From contig NZ_KE332518.1 of NCBI RefSeq assembly GCF_000413055.1, positions 1,923,583 to 1,987,582 of the forward strand: DNA of 64,000 nt, written 5' to 3'. Shown piece by piece: positions 17,328 to 25,100 of this stretch (position 1 is the stretch's first letter; each line of letters begins with the position of its first letter). Origin of the DNA: Treponema maltophilum ATCC 51939. Lineage in GTDB: Bacteria; Spirochaetota; Spirochaetia; Treponematales; Treponemataceae. The notes under the pieces were generated by a model. It was given only the letters and a program-made list of their open reading frames with translations, was not told the origin of the DNA and did no database searches. The position numbers and the translations under genes were made by a program.

Positions 17328-17684
17328 TTACTTATGTTTTTTTACGATTGCGGCGATTTCACCGGCCGTTAAAACGCGGCCTGAGGCTACGAGCTTTCCG
17401 TCGGCCGCCACGGCGGGCGTGTGAATAACACCGTAAGCGGCAATGACGTTTAAGTCGTCGATGTATTCGACGGTTTTGCTTGAACCTGCACGAGCGAGTG
17501 CTTCTTCAAAGGCCGTCTTCATCGCAAGACACACCGCACCGTTCGTACCCAAGATTTTTATACCTGAAGGATTTTGTGCAATGAGGCGCTCGGCTTGCGC
17601 GAACGGCGAAAGTTCATCCTGCGGTTGCGGCCGAACCTCCCGGCCGTCCGATCCGTCCCGTTCTTTTTTTCCGAATAAAAACAT
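17328..17684 (-). CDS. Thioredoxin-fold protein with a degenerate CXXC motif
   Basis: A 118-residue protein whose C-terminal 80 residues match the small MTH895/TM0996-type thioredoxin-like family: IKILGTNGAVCLAMKTAFEE, EYIDDLNVIAAYGVIHTPAV, then VLTAGEIAAIVKKHK. The usual active site CxxC is here NGAVC, leaving a single Cys, so disulfide reduction is doubtful. The conserved cis-Pro (HTPAV) is kept. The first 35 residues are charged and low complexity. GGGAG precedes the ATG. It is 58 bases upstream of the adaptor gene on the same strand and probably shares the operon. Role unknown. Confidence 0.8.
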   Translation of the reverse strand: MFLFGKKERDGSDGREVRPQPQDELSPFAQAERLIAQNPSGIKILGTNGAVCLAMKTAFEEALARAGSSKTVEYIDDLNVIAAYGVIHTPAVAADGKLVASGRVLTAGEIAAIVKKHK

Positions 17685-17699
17685 ATAAACTCCCGGAAC

Positions 17700-17727
17700 A
17701 GTATATCACATAATCGATATTTTGAAA
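17700..17727 (-). promoter_or_regulatory. Promoter of the thioredoxin-like/MFP/permease operon
   Basis: On the minus strand TATACT lies at 17700-17705, and a TTTCAA -35 element is 16 bases upstream. The ATG of the thioredoxin-like gene is 15 bases after the -10, with GGGAG between. Confidence 0.45.
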
Positions 17728-17797
17728 GCGGGGAGCCGTCCTTCCGTAAAAAGAGATGCATAGCTCCCTATAGTACGGATGCATATGTATAGACCGG

Positions 17798-17861
17798 CTA
17801 CACACATACATGTAGGAATGCTACACACATACGTGTACGGAGCCTACACAGGTAAGTGTAG
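17798..17861. repeat. Three 23-bp repeats each holding a CTACAC-N6-GTGTAG palindrome
   Basis: Units start at 17798, 17821 and 17844, exactly 23 bases apart. Unit 3 is a perfect CTACAC-N6-GTGTAG palindrome; units 1 and 2 differ slightly in the right arm. They lie just past the DUF2141 stop and about 95-155 bases upstream of the -10 of the thioredoxin-like/adaptor/permease operon. The regular two-turn spacing suggests a multi-site operator for a dimeric regulator. Confidence 0.65.
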
Positions 17862-17863
17862 CC

Positions 17864-18313
17864 TCATCGTTTTTTCATACGCAAAAGCTGCACGGTGATT
17901 TCCGTATCGGATTGTACGGCGAACTTTAACTTTTTAAAACCGCCGGGCGGGCCGCCGCCTGCAAAATTCGAAAAACCCGCCGGTTCTTTGGGAATGCCGA
18001 TCATATTCGCGTCGAGTGTATTGTTGCCGTTTTCATCCTGAAAAACGGCACACACGTATTCGCCTGCGGGCACCGACGCGGTTACGGTAAGGGTTCGCGC
18101 ATCGGGAGAAAGTTCGAATACCTTTACGAATTTTTTTTGTTTAAAAGCTTCGGGACTGTCATAAAGGCCCGCAAAAACCGTTCCGCCTTCAGGCTGTACG
18201 TTCGTAACGACAACGGTAAGCGTATAGTCTTCGGCATAGAGCAAAAAAGCCGCACACAAACAAACGCATATGCTTAACGTCCGCTTGAGGCGGTTTCGGG
18301 ACGGTATTTTCAT
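17864..18313 (-). CDS. DUF2141 family exported protein
   Basis: A 149-residue protein with a signal peptide (LSICVCLCAAFLLYA) and one DUF2141 domain. The family pattern is present: GGTVFAGLYDSPEAF, PAGEYVCAVFQDENGNNTLD (residues about 84-103), then NMIGIPKEPAGFSNFAGG. The acidic DENGNNTLD loop is the most conserved part and may bind a cation. The biochemical role of the family is unknown. GGAGGAGG precedes the ATG. It ends at the triple palindromic repeat. The gene is upstream of the thioredoxin-like operon on the same strand. Confidence 0.9.
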   Translation of the reverse strand: MKIPSRNRLKRTLSICVCLCAAFLLYAEDYTLTVVVTNVQPEGGTVFAGLYDSPEAFKQKKFVKVFELSPDARTLTVTASVPAGEYVCAVFQDENGNNTLDANMIGIPKEPAGFSNFAGGGPPGGFKKLKFAVQSDTEITVQLLRMKKR

Positions 18314-18437
18314 CGGTATGTCCTCCTCCGGCTTGTTCTTGCAATAGACGTTTTCAGTATTATTATAAATGAGGGCTTTGTCAAGCCGGCTTTTTTTTAC
18401 GTAACAGCCGGCCGCTTTTTATCGCAGCCGTTTCTAA

Positions 18438-19607
18438 TCATTTTGTGCGTTTTTTTCCGCGTTCGATGATGACGGTCAGCGCCAACAGAAAGAGCAACAC
18501 CGGCACGCAAAAAAAGCTTTTTTGAAGCCCCGCCCTATCGCCTATAATGCCCATGATAAGCGAAATAAGACCGAATCCGGGAATTCCCGCGCACGAAAGC
18601 AAAATAAATACCGCAGTCGAATCCAAATGCGGCATTTTACACACGGCATAGGATTGTATCGAAGGCCAAAAGCACGCGATGCTCATACCCGCCAAAAAAA
18701 GCAGGGAAAAAAACAAAGCCGCATGTTGAACGAACGGAACGGCAAGGCTTACGGCAATGCCGCCTACGGCTGAAAGAAAAATCGCGCGGCGCAGTTTATC
18801 CTGCGCGACCAATAAGCCGCTTGCAAAGCGCATTATGAGCATACCGCCGGCAAAGCAGGCAGTTCCGATGCCGCCCATGCGGGGAAGGGCTGCAAAGTGT
18901 ACTTGAATATAACTTGCGCTCCAAAAGGTAAAGGCGCCTTCCGAGCCGCCTGCCAAAATCATCATAAAGGCGAATACCCAAAAGCGCTTGGTGCGGAAGC
19001 AGTCGATATATTGGCGTACAACCTGTTCGCTTTTAAACACGGGCACATGCACGCTGTGTTTTGACACAACGGAAAAAAATACCGCCGCAGCACAGGCACA
19101 AACCGACAAAAAAGCCATGATGAAGCGCCAGCGGACACCGTGCGTGAGCAATTCGCCCGAAATCAATACGGTCAATAAAACGCCCGCCGACCAAAACGCA
19201 TTTGTCATATTCAAATAGCGTCCCGAATCCTCCGGGTGCAAATCCTGAATGAAAGGATTCAGCAATCCTTCCAAAACGCCGGCCGCGCAGCCGATGACAA
19301 AGCTTGCGCACAGGATAACCGCATAAGACGGGGCAAGCGCGTAGACGGCATAGCCTGCGCACAACGTGTACAAGCCGCCGGTAAGCGATTTGACTTTTCC
19401 GATGCGCGCGGCAATAAAGCCGCCGAAAAAAAGGAAGAAAAAAATAAGCAGACTGCGCATTCCTTCAATGCCGCCGCTTGCCGACAAAGAAAAATGCAGC
19501 TCGTCGGCCATCTTTAAAAGACAAACGGGCGTTACCGTCGCGCTTGCCGAATACACAAGCATCGCCGCAATCGCCGCATAGTCCGATTTTGTAAATCGTA
19601 TTTTCAT
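18438..19607 (-). CDS. Major facilitator superfamily transporter
   Basis: A 389-residue protein with about twelve hydrophobic segments split by a central charged loop (residues about 180-200). It shows MFS features: GGFIAARIGKVKSLTGG between helices 2 and 3, and a pseudo-repeat in the second half. The ATG at 19607 (MKIRFTKSDYA) is chosen over an upstream in-frame ATG because it puts the first helix in the expected place. The ribosome binding site is weak. It lies downstream of the flavoprotein reductase genes but a hairpin (19628-19662) separates them. Substrate unknown; the nearest general types are sugar or oligosaccharide permeases. Confidence 0.88.
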   Translation of the reverse strand: MKIRFTKSDYAAIAAMLVYSASATVTPVCLLKMADELHFSLSASGGIEGMRSLLIFFFLFFGGFIAARIGKVKSLTGGLYTLCAGYAVYALAPSYAVILCASFVIGCAAGVLEGLLNPFIQDLHPEDSGRYLNMTNAFWSAGVLLTVLISGELLTHGVRWRFIMAFLSVCACAAAVFFSVVSKHSVHVPVFKSEQVVRQYIDCFRTKRFWVFAFMMILAGGSEGAFTFWSASYIQVHFAALPRMGGIGTACFAGGMLIMRFASGLLVAQDKLRRAIFLSAVGGIAVSLAVPFVQHAALFFSLLFLAGMSIACFWPSIQSYAVCKMPHLDSTAVFILLSCAGIPGFGLISLIMGIIGDRAGLQKSFFCVPVLLFLLALTVIIERGKKRTK

Positions 19608-19627
19608 AAAACAAAAATAAAAAGAGA

Positions 19628-19662
19628 GGCTGCTCAAAAGCACGCAACTTTTGAAACAGCCC
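19628..19662. terminator. GGCTG-CAGCC hairpin between reductase and MFS genes
   Basis: GGCTG..CAAAAG pairs with CTTTTG..CAGCC around a short loop. It resembles the hairpins at 27469-27507 and 52257-52287. It may end the reductase transcript. No strong T-run is present on the minus strand. Confidence 0.5.
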
Positions 19663-19690
19663 CGTCTTTACTTTTAATTACGCCCGCGCC

Positions 19691-21109
19691 TTATTTTTTT
19701 GCGTAGGCTGCGGCATTCGTTCCGGCGATTTTGCCGAATACGGCAATGTCCGCCATCGCGTTGCCGCCCAAGCGGTTGGCTCCGTGCACGCCGCCGGTTA
19801 CCTCTCCCGCAGCATAGAGGCCGGGAACCGCGCTGCCGGATTCGTTTATAACTTCGGCATCGGTATCGATTTTAATACCGCCCATCGTGTGGTGAACGGC
19901 CGGTCCGATTTCCACCGCGTAAAAAGGCGCCGTTTCCAATTTGCGCGGCATGTTAGCGCGGTTAAAGTCGGCGTCTTTTTTAGCGTCCACAAAAGCGTTG
20001 TAACGGGTTACCGTCGTTTCGAGGTCTGAAGCGGGGATATTTAATTTTTGCGCAAGCTCGCCGACCGTCGCGCCTTCGGTAAGCAGTCCCTGTTTGGCAT
20101 AGCTTTCGATCGCTTTAAGCGAATCGCGCACGCCCTGATCGAATACCAAAAAGGCGGTTTTTCCCGTTTGCTTTAAGATCGCCGCCGACATAACATCGCG
20201 CGTGGTCATTTCCTGCTCAAAGCGTTTGCCTTCGCGGTTTACGACAATGGCGCCGTTTCCGCGCACGGCTTCGGTAATCATGATGTTTTTAACGGGCACG
20301 ACGGTCGGGTGCGTTTGGATTTGGTCCATATCGACCAAAGCGACGTTAAAGGGCTTGAGCCATGCGAGAGCATCTCCGGTCGCTCCGGGGAAGTTTGTCG
20401 TTCCGAATCCTTTTAAGTCGGGCTTGTATGAAACGACCAGATCGTTGTTCGCGCCGAATCCGCCCGTAGCGATAATAACGGCTTTGGCGTTGATGTTGTA
20501 GGTTTTATCGCCTTCGCTAACCGTAACGCCTGCGGCTTTGCCGTCTTTGGAAAGAATCGCCGATACCTTCGTATTGTAGCGGATGTCGATTCCGGCCTTT
20601 TCAACGGCTTTAAGCATAACGCTTACAAAGTGGCTTCCTACGGCAGCTCCTCCTGAAGGACGATGAGCGCGTTTATTCGTAGAACCGCCGGTTATGCCGA
20701 CGTCCGATAAATCCATTCCCTGCGCGATAAGCCAATCGACCGTTTCGGCCGATTTTTGCGTAAGCGTGCGTACGAGGTCGGGATTGTTCCGCTGTTTGCC
20801 GCCCTTCATCGTATCTTGAAAAAACTGTTCGTTCGAGTCTTCAATACCCAGCTTTTTTTGCACCGACGTTTCGGACGCGTTCAAGCCGGCAGTCGCGTAG
20901 TTCGTGTTTCCGCCGGCAAAGGGCATTTTGTCGACGATGATAACCGATGCGCCGGCTTCTTTTGCGGCAAGAGCCGCGGAAAGTCCCGCTCCGCCCGCGC
21001 CGATAACCACAACGTCGGCTTTCGCATTCTTCGACGAGCACGACGTAAAAAAGCATACCGATGCCAGCATAAGCGCGGCAATGACGGTACCCATTGTTTT
21101 TTTCAGCAT
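19691..21109 (-). CDS. Extracytoplasmic flavoprotein reductase (FrdA/UrdA flavocytochrome-c type)
   Basis: A 472-residue lipoprotein-type reductase. The signal sequence ends in FFTSC (Cys24). An FAD-binding Rossmann motif follows (VVVIGAGGAGLSAALAAKEA, residues about 33-52). Later elements match fumarate/urocanate-type reductases: GGNTNYATAGLN, QTHPTVVP, ITEAVRGNGAIVVN, HHTMGGIKID and GLYAAGEVTGGVHGANRLGG. The family uses FAD to reduce an unsaturated acid or similar acceptor. There is no haem or FMN-binding domain in this polypeptide; an FMN-binding protein is encoded just upstream (21157-21525). GGAGG precedes the ATG. The electron acceptor is unknown. Confidence 0.93.
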   Translation of the reverse strand: MLKKTMGTVIAALMLASVCFFTSCSSKNAKADVVVIGAGGAGLSAALAAKEAGASVIIVDKMPFAGGNTNYATAGLNASETSVQKKLGIEDSNEQFFQDTMKGGKQRNNPDLVRTLTQKSAETVDWLIAQGMDLSDVGITGGSTNKRAHRPSGGAAVGSHFVSVMLKAVEKAGIDIRYNTKVSAILSKDGKAAGVTVSEGDKTYNINAKAVIIATGGFGANNDLVVSYKPDLKGFGTTNFPGATGDALAWLKPFNVALVDMDQIQTHPTVVPVKNIMITEAVRGNGAIVVNREGKRFEQEMTTRDVMSAAILKQTGKTAFLVFDQGVRDSLKAIESYAKQGLLTEGATVGELAQKLNIPASDLETTVTRYNAFVDAKKDADFNRANMPRKLETAPFYAVEIGPAVHHTMGGIKIDTDAEVINESGSAVPGLYAAGEVTGGVHGANRLGGNAMADIAVFGKIAGTNAAAYAKK

Positions 21110-21156
21110 AAGTAACCTCCGTTAATCTTTGCTATTTACGTTTTTTTTATTCGGTT

Positions 21157-21525
21157 TTATTTGGACGAACTTTGTGCCTGCTCAACCGCTTTTTTAAGAG
21201 CGGCAATCGTCGCCTTTGAAGAAAAGGTTGCTCCGGAAACCGTGTCGAGCTTTTCGGCGGAACCGGTTTTTACCGCCTGAGCCAAAATCGTTTCTATTGC
21301 AGGCTTGGTAAAGTCCGAATCTTCGGTCGAAACAAGCTTTGCACTTTTAATCTTTGTGCCGGCAACCGATACTTCAATCGTAATCTGCCCCTTATAGCCC
21401 TGCTCCGCGGTTTGCACCGTAACGGCAGAAGAACCCGAGCCGCACACGGTAAATAAAAAAATCACTGCGGCGGCGGCAAGCGCGTACACGATTCCCGCGG
21501 TCAGCGAAAGTTTTTGTTCGTTCAT
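21157..21525 (-). CDS. FMN-binding (flavinylated) electron-transfer protein
   Basis: A 122-residue exported protein: an N-terminal helix (residues 9-27), then a single FMN-binding domain. The flavinylation motif DTVSGATFSS is at residues 94-103, where the Thr of SGAT is the expected site of covalent FMN attachment by ApbE. It is encoded directly upstream of the flavoprotein reductase on the same strand, and the pair corresponds to the two halves that are fused in UrdA-like enzymes. It probably passes electrons from a membrane donor to the reductase. GAGGAG lies seven bases before the ATG. No apbE gene is in the window. Confidence 0.9.
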   Translation of the reverse strand: MNEQKLSLTAGIVYALAAAAVIFLFTVCGSGSSAVTVQTAEQGYKGQITIEVSVAGTKIKSAKLVSTEDSDFTKPAIETILAQAVKTGSAEKLDTVSGATFSSKATIAALKKAVEQAQSSSK

Positions 21526-21615
21526 AAAATAACTCCTCTAAGCGTATTTACCGAAAGTATAGAATACAAGCCCAAAAAAAGCAATACGAAGGCAAAATAC
21601 GCGCAAGAAATATAA

Positions 21616-21644
21616 TTGACAGCCGAATATTTCTGTTGTATTGT
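21616..21644 (+). promoter_or_regulatory. Promoter of the Ldh2-type dehydrogenase gene
   Basis: TTGACA (21616-21621), a 17-base spacer and TATTGT (21639-21644). The start codon is at 21673, after GGAGG. It fires away from the FMN-binding protein gene. Confidence 0.65.
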
Positions 21645-21672
21645 ATAAAGCGCTACATATGGAGGTAGTTTG

Positions 21673-22797
21673 ATGGCATACGAAGATGCGTATAAAGATT
21701 GCATTTGGATGGATTTCGATTTTCTCGAAAAATTTATGAAGGATTCGCTTACGGCAGCCGGCGTTCCGCCCAAAGACGCGGACATTATCGGCGAAGTGCT
21801 GATTGAATCCGACCGCAGAGGCATCGATTCCCACGGCATAGGACGGTTAAAACCCATTTATATCGACCGCATTCAGGCGGGGATTCTGAACCCCGTTACG
21901 AAAATCGATGTAATAAAAGACGATAAAACCGCCGCCGTTTTGGACGGCAACAACGGCATGGGCCATGTCGTTTCGCATAAAGCCATGGAAATGGCAATCG
22001 CTAAGGCAAAAGAATACGGCATGGGTATGGTCGCCGTCAGAAACTCCACGCACTACGGAATCGCCGGCTACTACGCGACAATGGCCACCAAAGCGGGCAT
22101 GATCGGCATTACCGGAACGAACGCCCGCCCCTCGATCGCGCCGACCTTCGGCGTTGAAAACATGCTCGGCACCAACCCCTTAACCTTCGGCATGCCCACC
22201 GACGAAGAATTTCCCTTTGTGCTCGACTGCGCAACCTCCGTCAGCCAGCGCGGGAAGATTGAAGTATACGGCCGTGCAGGCAAAGAGCTTCCTCCCGGCT
22301 GGGTTATCGATGAAAACGGAAATACGCGCACCGACACGCAGCAGGTTTTAATCGATTTAACCAAGGGCAAAGCCGCTTTAACCCCGCTCGGCGGTATCGG
22401 CGAAAAGACGGGCGGCTACAAGGGCTTCGGCTACGCAACCGTCGTTGAAATTTTGTGCGCCGCGCTGCAGGACGGAGCGTTTTTAAAGCAGCTGAACGGC
22501 TTCGACGCCGACGGCAAAAAGATCCCCTACCCGCTCGGACACTTTTTTATCGCAATCGATCCCGCACGTTTTATGGGCTTGGAAGTTTTCAAAAAAATCA
22601 CCGGAAGCATTTTGCGCGAACTGCGCGCTTCGAAAAAAGCGCCGGGCGAAAGCAGAATTTATACCGCCGGCGAAAAAGAGTACGTGGCATGGCAGTATCG
22701 CAAAGAACACGGCTGCCCCGTTCCGCCTTCTTTGCAAAAGGTTATGATCGATTTGAGGAATTACTATAAATTGAATTATAAATTCGATTTTGAATAA
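21673..22797 (+). CDS. Malate/L-lactate dehydrogenase family oxidoreductase (Ldh2/YlbC type)
   Basis: A 374-residue NAD(P)-dependent dehydrogenase of the Ldh2 fold, unrelated to Rossmann malate dehydrogenases. Recognisable segments are ESDRRGIDSHGIGRLKPIY (residues about 46-64), NSTHYGIAGYYATMA with the conserved His near residue 120, TNARPSIAPTFGVENMLGTN, and GGYKGFGYATVVEILCAALQ. The family reduces or oxidises 2-hydroxy acids, ureidoglycolate or imines. The ATG at 21673 is seven bases after GGAGG. It is transcribed divergently from the flavin reductase pair and may feed it electrons or substrates, which is inference. Confidence 0.92.
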   Translation: MAYEDAYKDCIWMDFDFLEKFMKDSLTAAGVPPKDADIIGEVLIESDRRGIDSHGIGRLKPIYIDRIQAGILNPVTKIDVIKDDKTAAVLDGNNGMGHVVSHKAMEMAIAKAKEYGMGMVAVRNSTHYGIAGYYATMATKAGMIGITGTNARPSIAPTFGVENMLGTNPLTFGMPTDEEFPFVLDCATSVSQRGKIEVYGRAGKELPPGWVIDENGNTRTDTQQVLIDLTKGKAALTPLGGIGEKTGGYKGFGYATVVEILCAALQDGAFLKQLNGFDADGKKIPYPLGHFFIAIDPARFMGLEVFKKITGSILRELRASKKAPGESRIYTAGEKEYVAWQYRKEHGCPVPPSLQKVMIDLRNYYKLNYKFDFE

Positions 22798-22829
22798 TCG
22801 ACATAAAAAGAAAACGGTCAAAAAGCAAC

Positions 22830-22874
22830 GCCGCCGATTATTCTTTTTTCTCCGAATAATCGGCGGCTTTTTTA
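22830..22874. terminator. Bidirectional terminator
   Basis: GCCGCCGATTATTC pairs perfectly with GAATAATCGGCGGC around a T-rich loop, followed by TTTTTTAT. It lies between the convergent Ldh2 and OmpA-like genes and can serve both. Confidence 0.85.
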
Positions 22875-22880
22875 TCTTCT

Positions 22881-24110
22881 TTATTTATCCAAAATCGTAA
22901 TTTCAACCCGCCGGTTGCGCGCCTTTCCGGCCTCGGTCGTATTGGGCGCAATCGGAACTTGGGCGCCGAACCCTTTTGTAAAAAGCTGTTCGTGGCGCTT
23001 AACGCCCAGTTCGGCAAGGTAGTCGGCAACGGCGGAGGCGCGCTGTTCGGAAAGTTTTTGCCGGCCGGCAGCGGTACCGGCTAAAGCCGTATGACCGCTT
23101 ATAAGCAAATCGTTGTCGGGAAAATCCTTGAGTATTTCGGCAATTTTTCTGAGCTTACGCAGTTCGGCTTCGGTTAAAAAAGCGGATTCGGCTTCAAACT
23201 GAATGTTTTCCAAACTGATTGTAATTCCCTTATCCTGCGCTTGAGCCGTCGTATTTTCAATCCCCATTTCTTTGATTTGTTTACGTACGCGCTCGAGCGT
23301 TCCCGTGCGCGACAGCGACTGCAATTCGTTTACCTGCGCTTGCGCCGTCCCTTTAAATTCAAGTTTATCGCCCGAAGACGTTTCGATAATAATGCGGAAG
23401 CGCTCATGGTAATGATCCAAAAAACCGCGCTCGTTGTCCCAATACAGGGTTTGGTCGGAATAGCCCATTGTCGTTACGGGAACGTTTTTTTTATTTCCGG
23501 CCGGAGCGGGCGTTTCGAAAAACAGATTATACTGCACCGAAATAATGTGCAGCGTTTTGCCGTTTTGCGTTTCGGTTCCCTTATACGTGTACGACGCGGT
23601 AAAGGGAACTTTAAAAGGTTTTTGTATGCCGAAGTTGAGCCGCAAATCGTGCGCTTCTTCGCCGGAAGCCGTCCACGTGTCGCCGACCTTTACGTCTTTG
23701 CCGGGAAAAAGCGGAACGTCGCGCACCACGGGCATAAAGGCGCTTTCATCGATTGTGTATGCGCCCAGCTTACTGCGATTAAAAAAACTTTCATATTCTT
23801 CACCCCAAATAAAACGGGGCGCCTGTCCTTCGGGCGCAGAGTTTTCGCTTGTCATAAAACGCGCTTCAATATCGGCCGAACCGTCGCTCAGCGCTTTTTT
23901 TTCAACGACCGATATGCGGTTCACAATAATCGAATCGAAGCGCTTTGCGCCGTTCACAAACACTTCTTCGTTTACGGTCGATAATATGCGATAAGTATTC
24001 CCGGTTTTGTACTTGAATTCAAAATTTTCCGAGTTCAAAACATTCAGCGAAAACAGCACCGCAATCACCGCCGTAAAACACTTTATCGATTTATACACTG
24101 AATTATACAT
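22881..24110 (-). CDS. OmpA-like protein with C-terminal peptidoglycan-binding domain
   Basis: A 409-residue exported protein. After a signal peptide (residues about 11-28) the first 280 residues are a beta-rich region of unknown family. The C-terminal 110 residues form an OmpA/MotB domain: LRKIAEILKDFPDNDLLISGHTAL, then LSEQRASAVADYLAELGV and NRRVEITILDK, including the conserved Asp/Arg peptidoglycan-contact region. It likely ties the outer membrane to peptidoglycan. GGAGGG precedes the ATG at 24110. The start overlaps the region upstream of the divergent thioesterase gene. Confidence 0.9.
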   Translation of the reverse strand: MYNSVYKSIKCFTAVIAVLFSLNVLNSENFEFKYKTGNTYRILSTVNEEVFVNGAKRFDSIIVNRISVVEKKALSDGSADIEARFMTSENSAPEGQAPRFIWGEEYESFFNRSKLGAYTIDESAFMPVVRDVPLFPGKDVKVGDTWTASGEEAHDLRLNFGIQKPFKVPFTASYTYKGTETQNGKTLHIISVQYNLFFETPAPAGNKKNVPVTTMGYSDQTLYWDNERGFLDHYHERFRIIIETSSGDKLEFKGTAQAQVNELQSLSRTGTLERVRKQIKEMGIENTTAQAQDKGITISLENIQFEAESAFLTEAELRKLRKIAEILKDFPDNDLLISGHTALAGTAAGRQKLSEQRASAVADYLAELGVKRHEQLFTKGFGAQVPIAPNTTEAGKARNRRVEITILDK

Positions 24111-24145
24111 TGAAAAACCCTCCGAAATTCGGTACTATCTCTTAT

Positions 24146-25078
24146 ATGATTATCGACAATAAATACACAATTCCCTATGAAGTTCCGTTCGGTTATGTTG
24201 ACGAAAAATGCCGTTTTACCGCCTTGGCCTTTGTCGGTTTGGCTCAGGAATTGGCCGCGCTGCATTACAGCTGTGCCGGTCTTTCCATTCCCCACTTGCA
24301 GCAAAAAGGTCTTACGTGGATAATCAGCAAACAGTACTTTGAAATATATGAATATCCTTTGTGGCTCGACGACCTTGTTATACAAACATGGGCGCAAACC
24401 CCGAAGGGTTTGTTTTGCTTCCGCGATTTTAACTGCATGTTTGCAAAAGGCGGTAAAAAAGCTTCGCTCGATAAAGCCTTTGCCGACCGCAAAGAAACCG
24501 AAAATGCCCTCTACACGGGCGCTGTCCGCAATCCCGGAAAATCCGCGGCCGCCGATTTCGCCGGCGGAAATTCCGCCGCTAATCCCTACGAAGCCGACGA
24601 AGCAAGTCCCTGCATGCGGGCAACTTCATGCTGGCTCATTGTGGATTCGGCATCGGGCCGCCTCATAAAACCCGATGCACATACGATGGGAGGCCTCACC
24701 TTTTGCGACGAGCGCATGGAAAACGCCTCGCTCAATAAAATCGCCTTGAGCGATGATTGGGATATTGAGGAAACCTTCAGCCCCTCGCTCTTGGATATCG
24801 ACGTAAACTCCCATGTAAACAATTTGAATTACGTACGCTGGATTTTATCGTTTATGAATGCGGACTTTTGCCGCGGCAAATTACTCCGTTCGCTCGAAAC
24901 GAACTTTATTTCGTCGGCCCTGTACGGCGAAAAGCTCGTGTGCCGCTGCAAGCAAACCGGCGACAACGGCTGCGTGCATTCGATCATAAGAGCAGATGAC
25001 GGAAGCGACGTGTTCCGCGCCCGCACCGAATGGGCTCCTGCCGCCGACCTCGCGCGGGACATGAAAATAGAGGGATAG
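24146..25078 (+). CDS. Acyl-ACP thioesterase (FatA/FatB family)
   Basis: A 310-residue double-hotdog thioesterase, which releases fatty acids from acyl carrier protein. The N-terminal hotdog includes VDEKCRFTALAFVGLAQELA and TWIISKQYFEIYEYP. The second hotdog has the conserved DVNSHVNNLNYVRWI (residues about 221-235), with the Asn and His of the catalytic network. Between residues about 110 and 155 there is a Lys/Ala/Glu-rich insertion not usual in the family. The ATG at 24146 follows TACTAT by seven bases with no ribosome binding site; an upstream in-frame ATG at 24110 collides with the opposite gene. Confidence 0.88.
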   Translation: MIIDNKYTIPYEVPFGYVDEKCRFTALAFVGLAQELAALHYSCAGLSIPHLQQKGLTWIISKQYFEIYEYPLWLDDLVIQTWAQTPKGLFCFRDFNCMFAKGGKKASLDKAFADRKETENALYTGAVRNPGKSAAADFAGGNSAANPYEADEASPCMRATSCWLIVDSASGRLIKPDAHTMGGLTFCDERMENASLNKIALSDDWDIEETFSPSLLDIDVNSHVNNLNYVRWILSFMNADFCRGKLLRSLETNFISSALYGEKLVCRCKQTGDNGCVHSIIRADDGSDVFRARTEWAPAADLARDMKIEG

Positions 25079-25100
25079 ACGGCAGTATACAGAAAAATCC

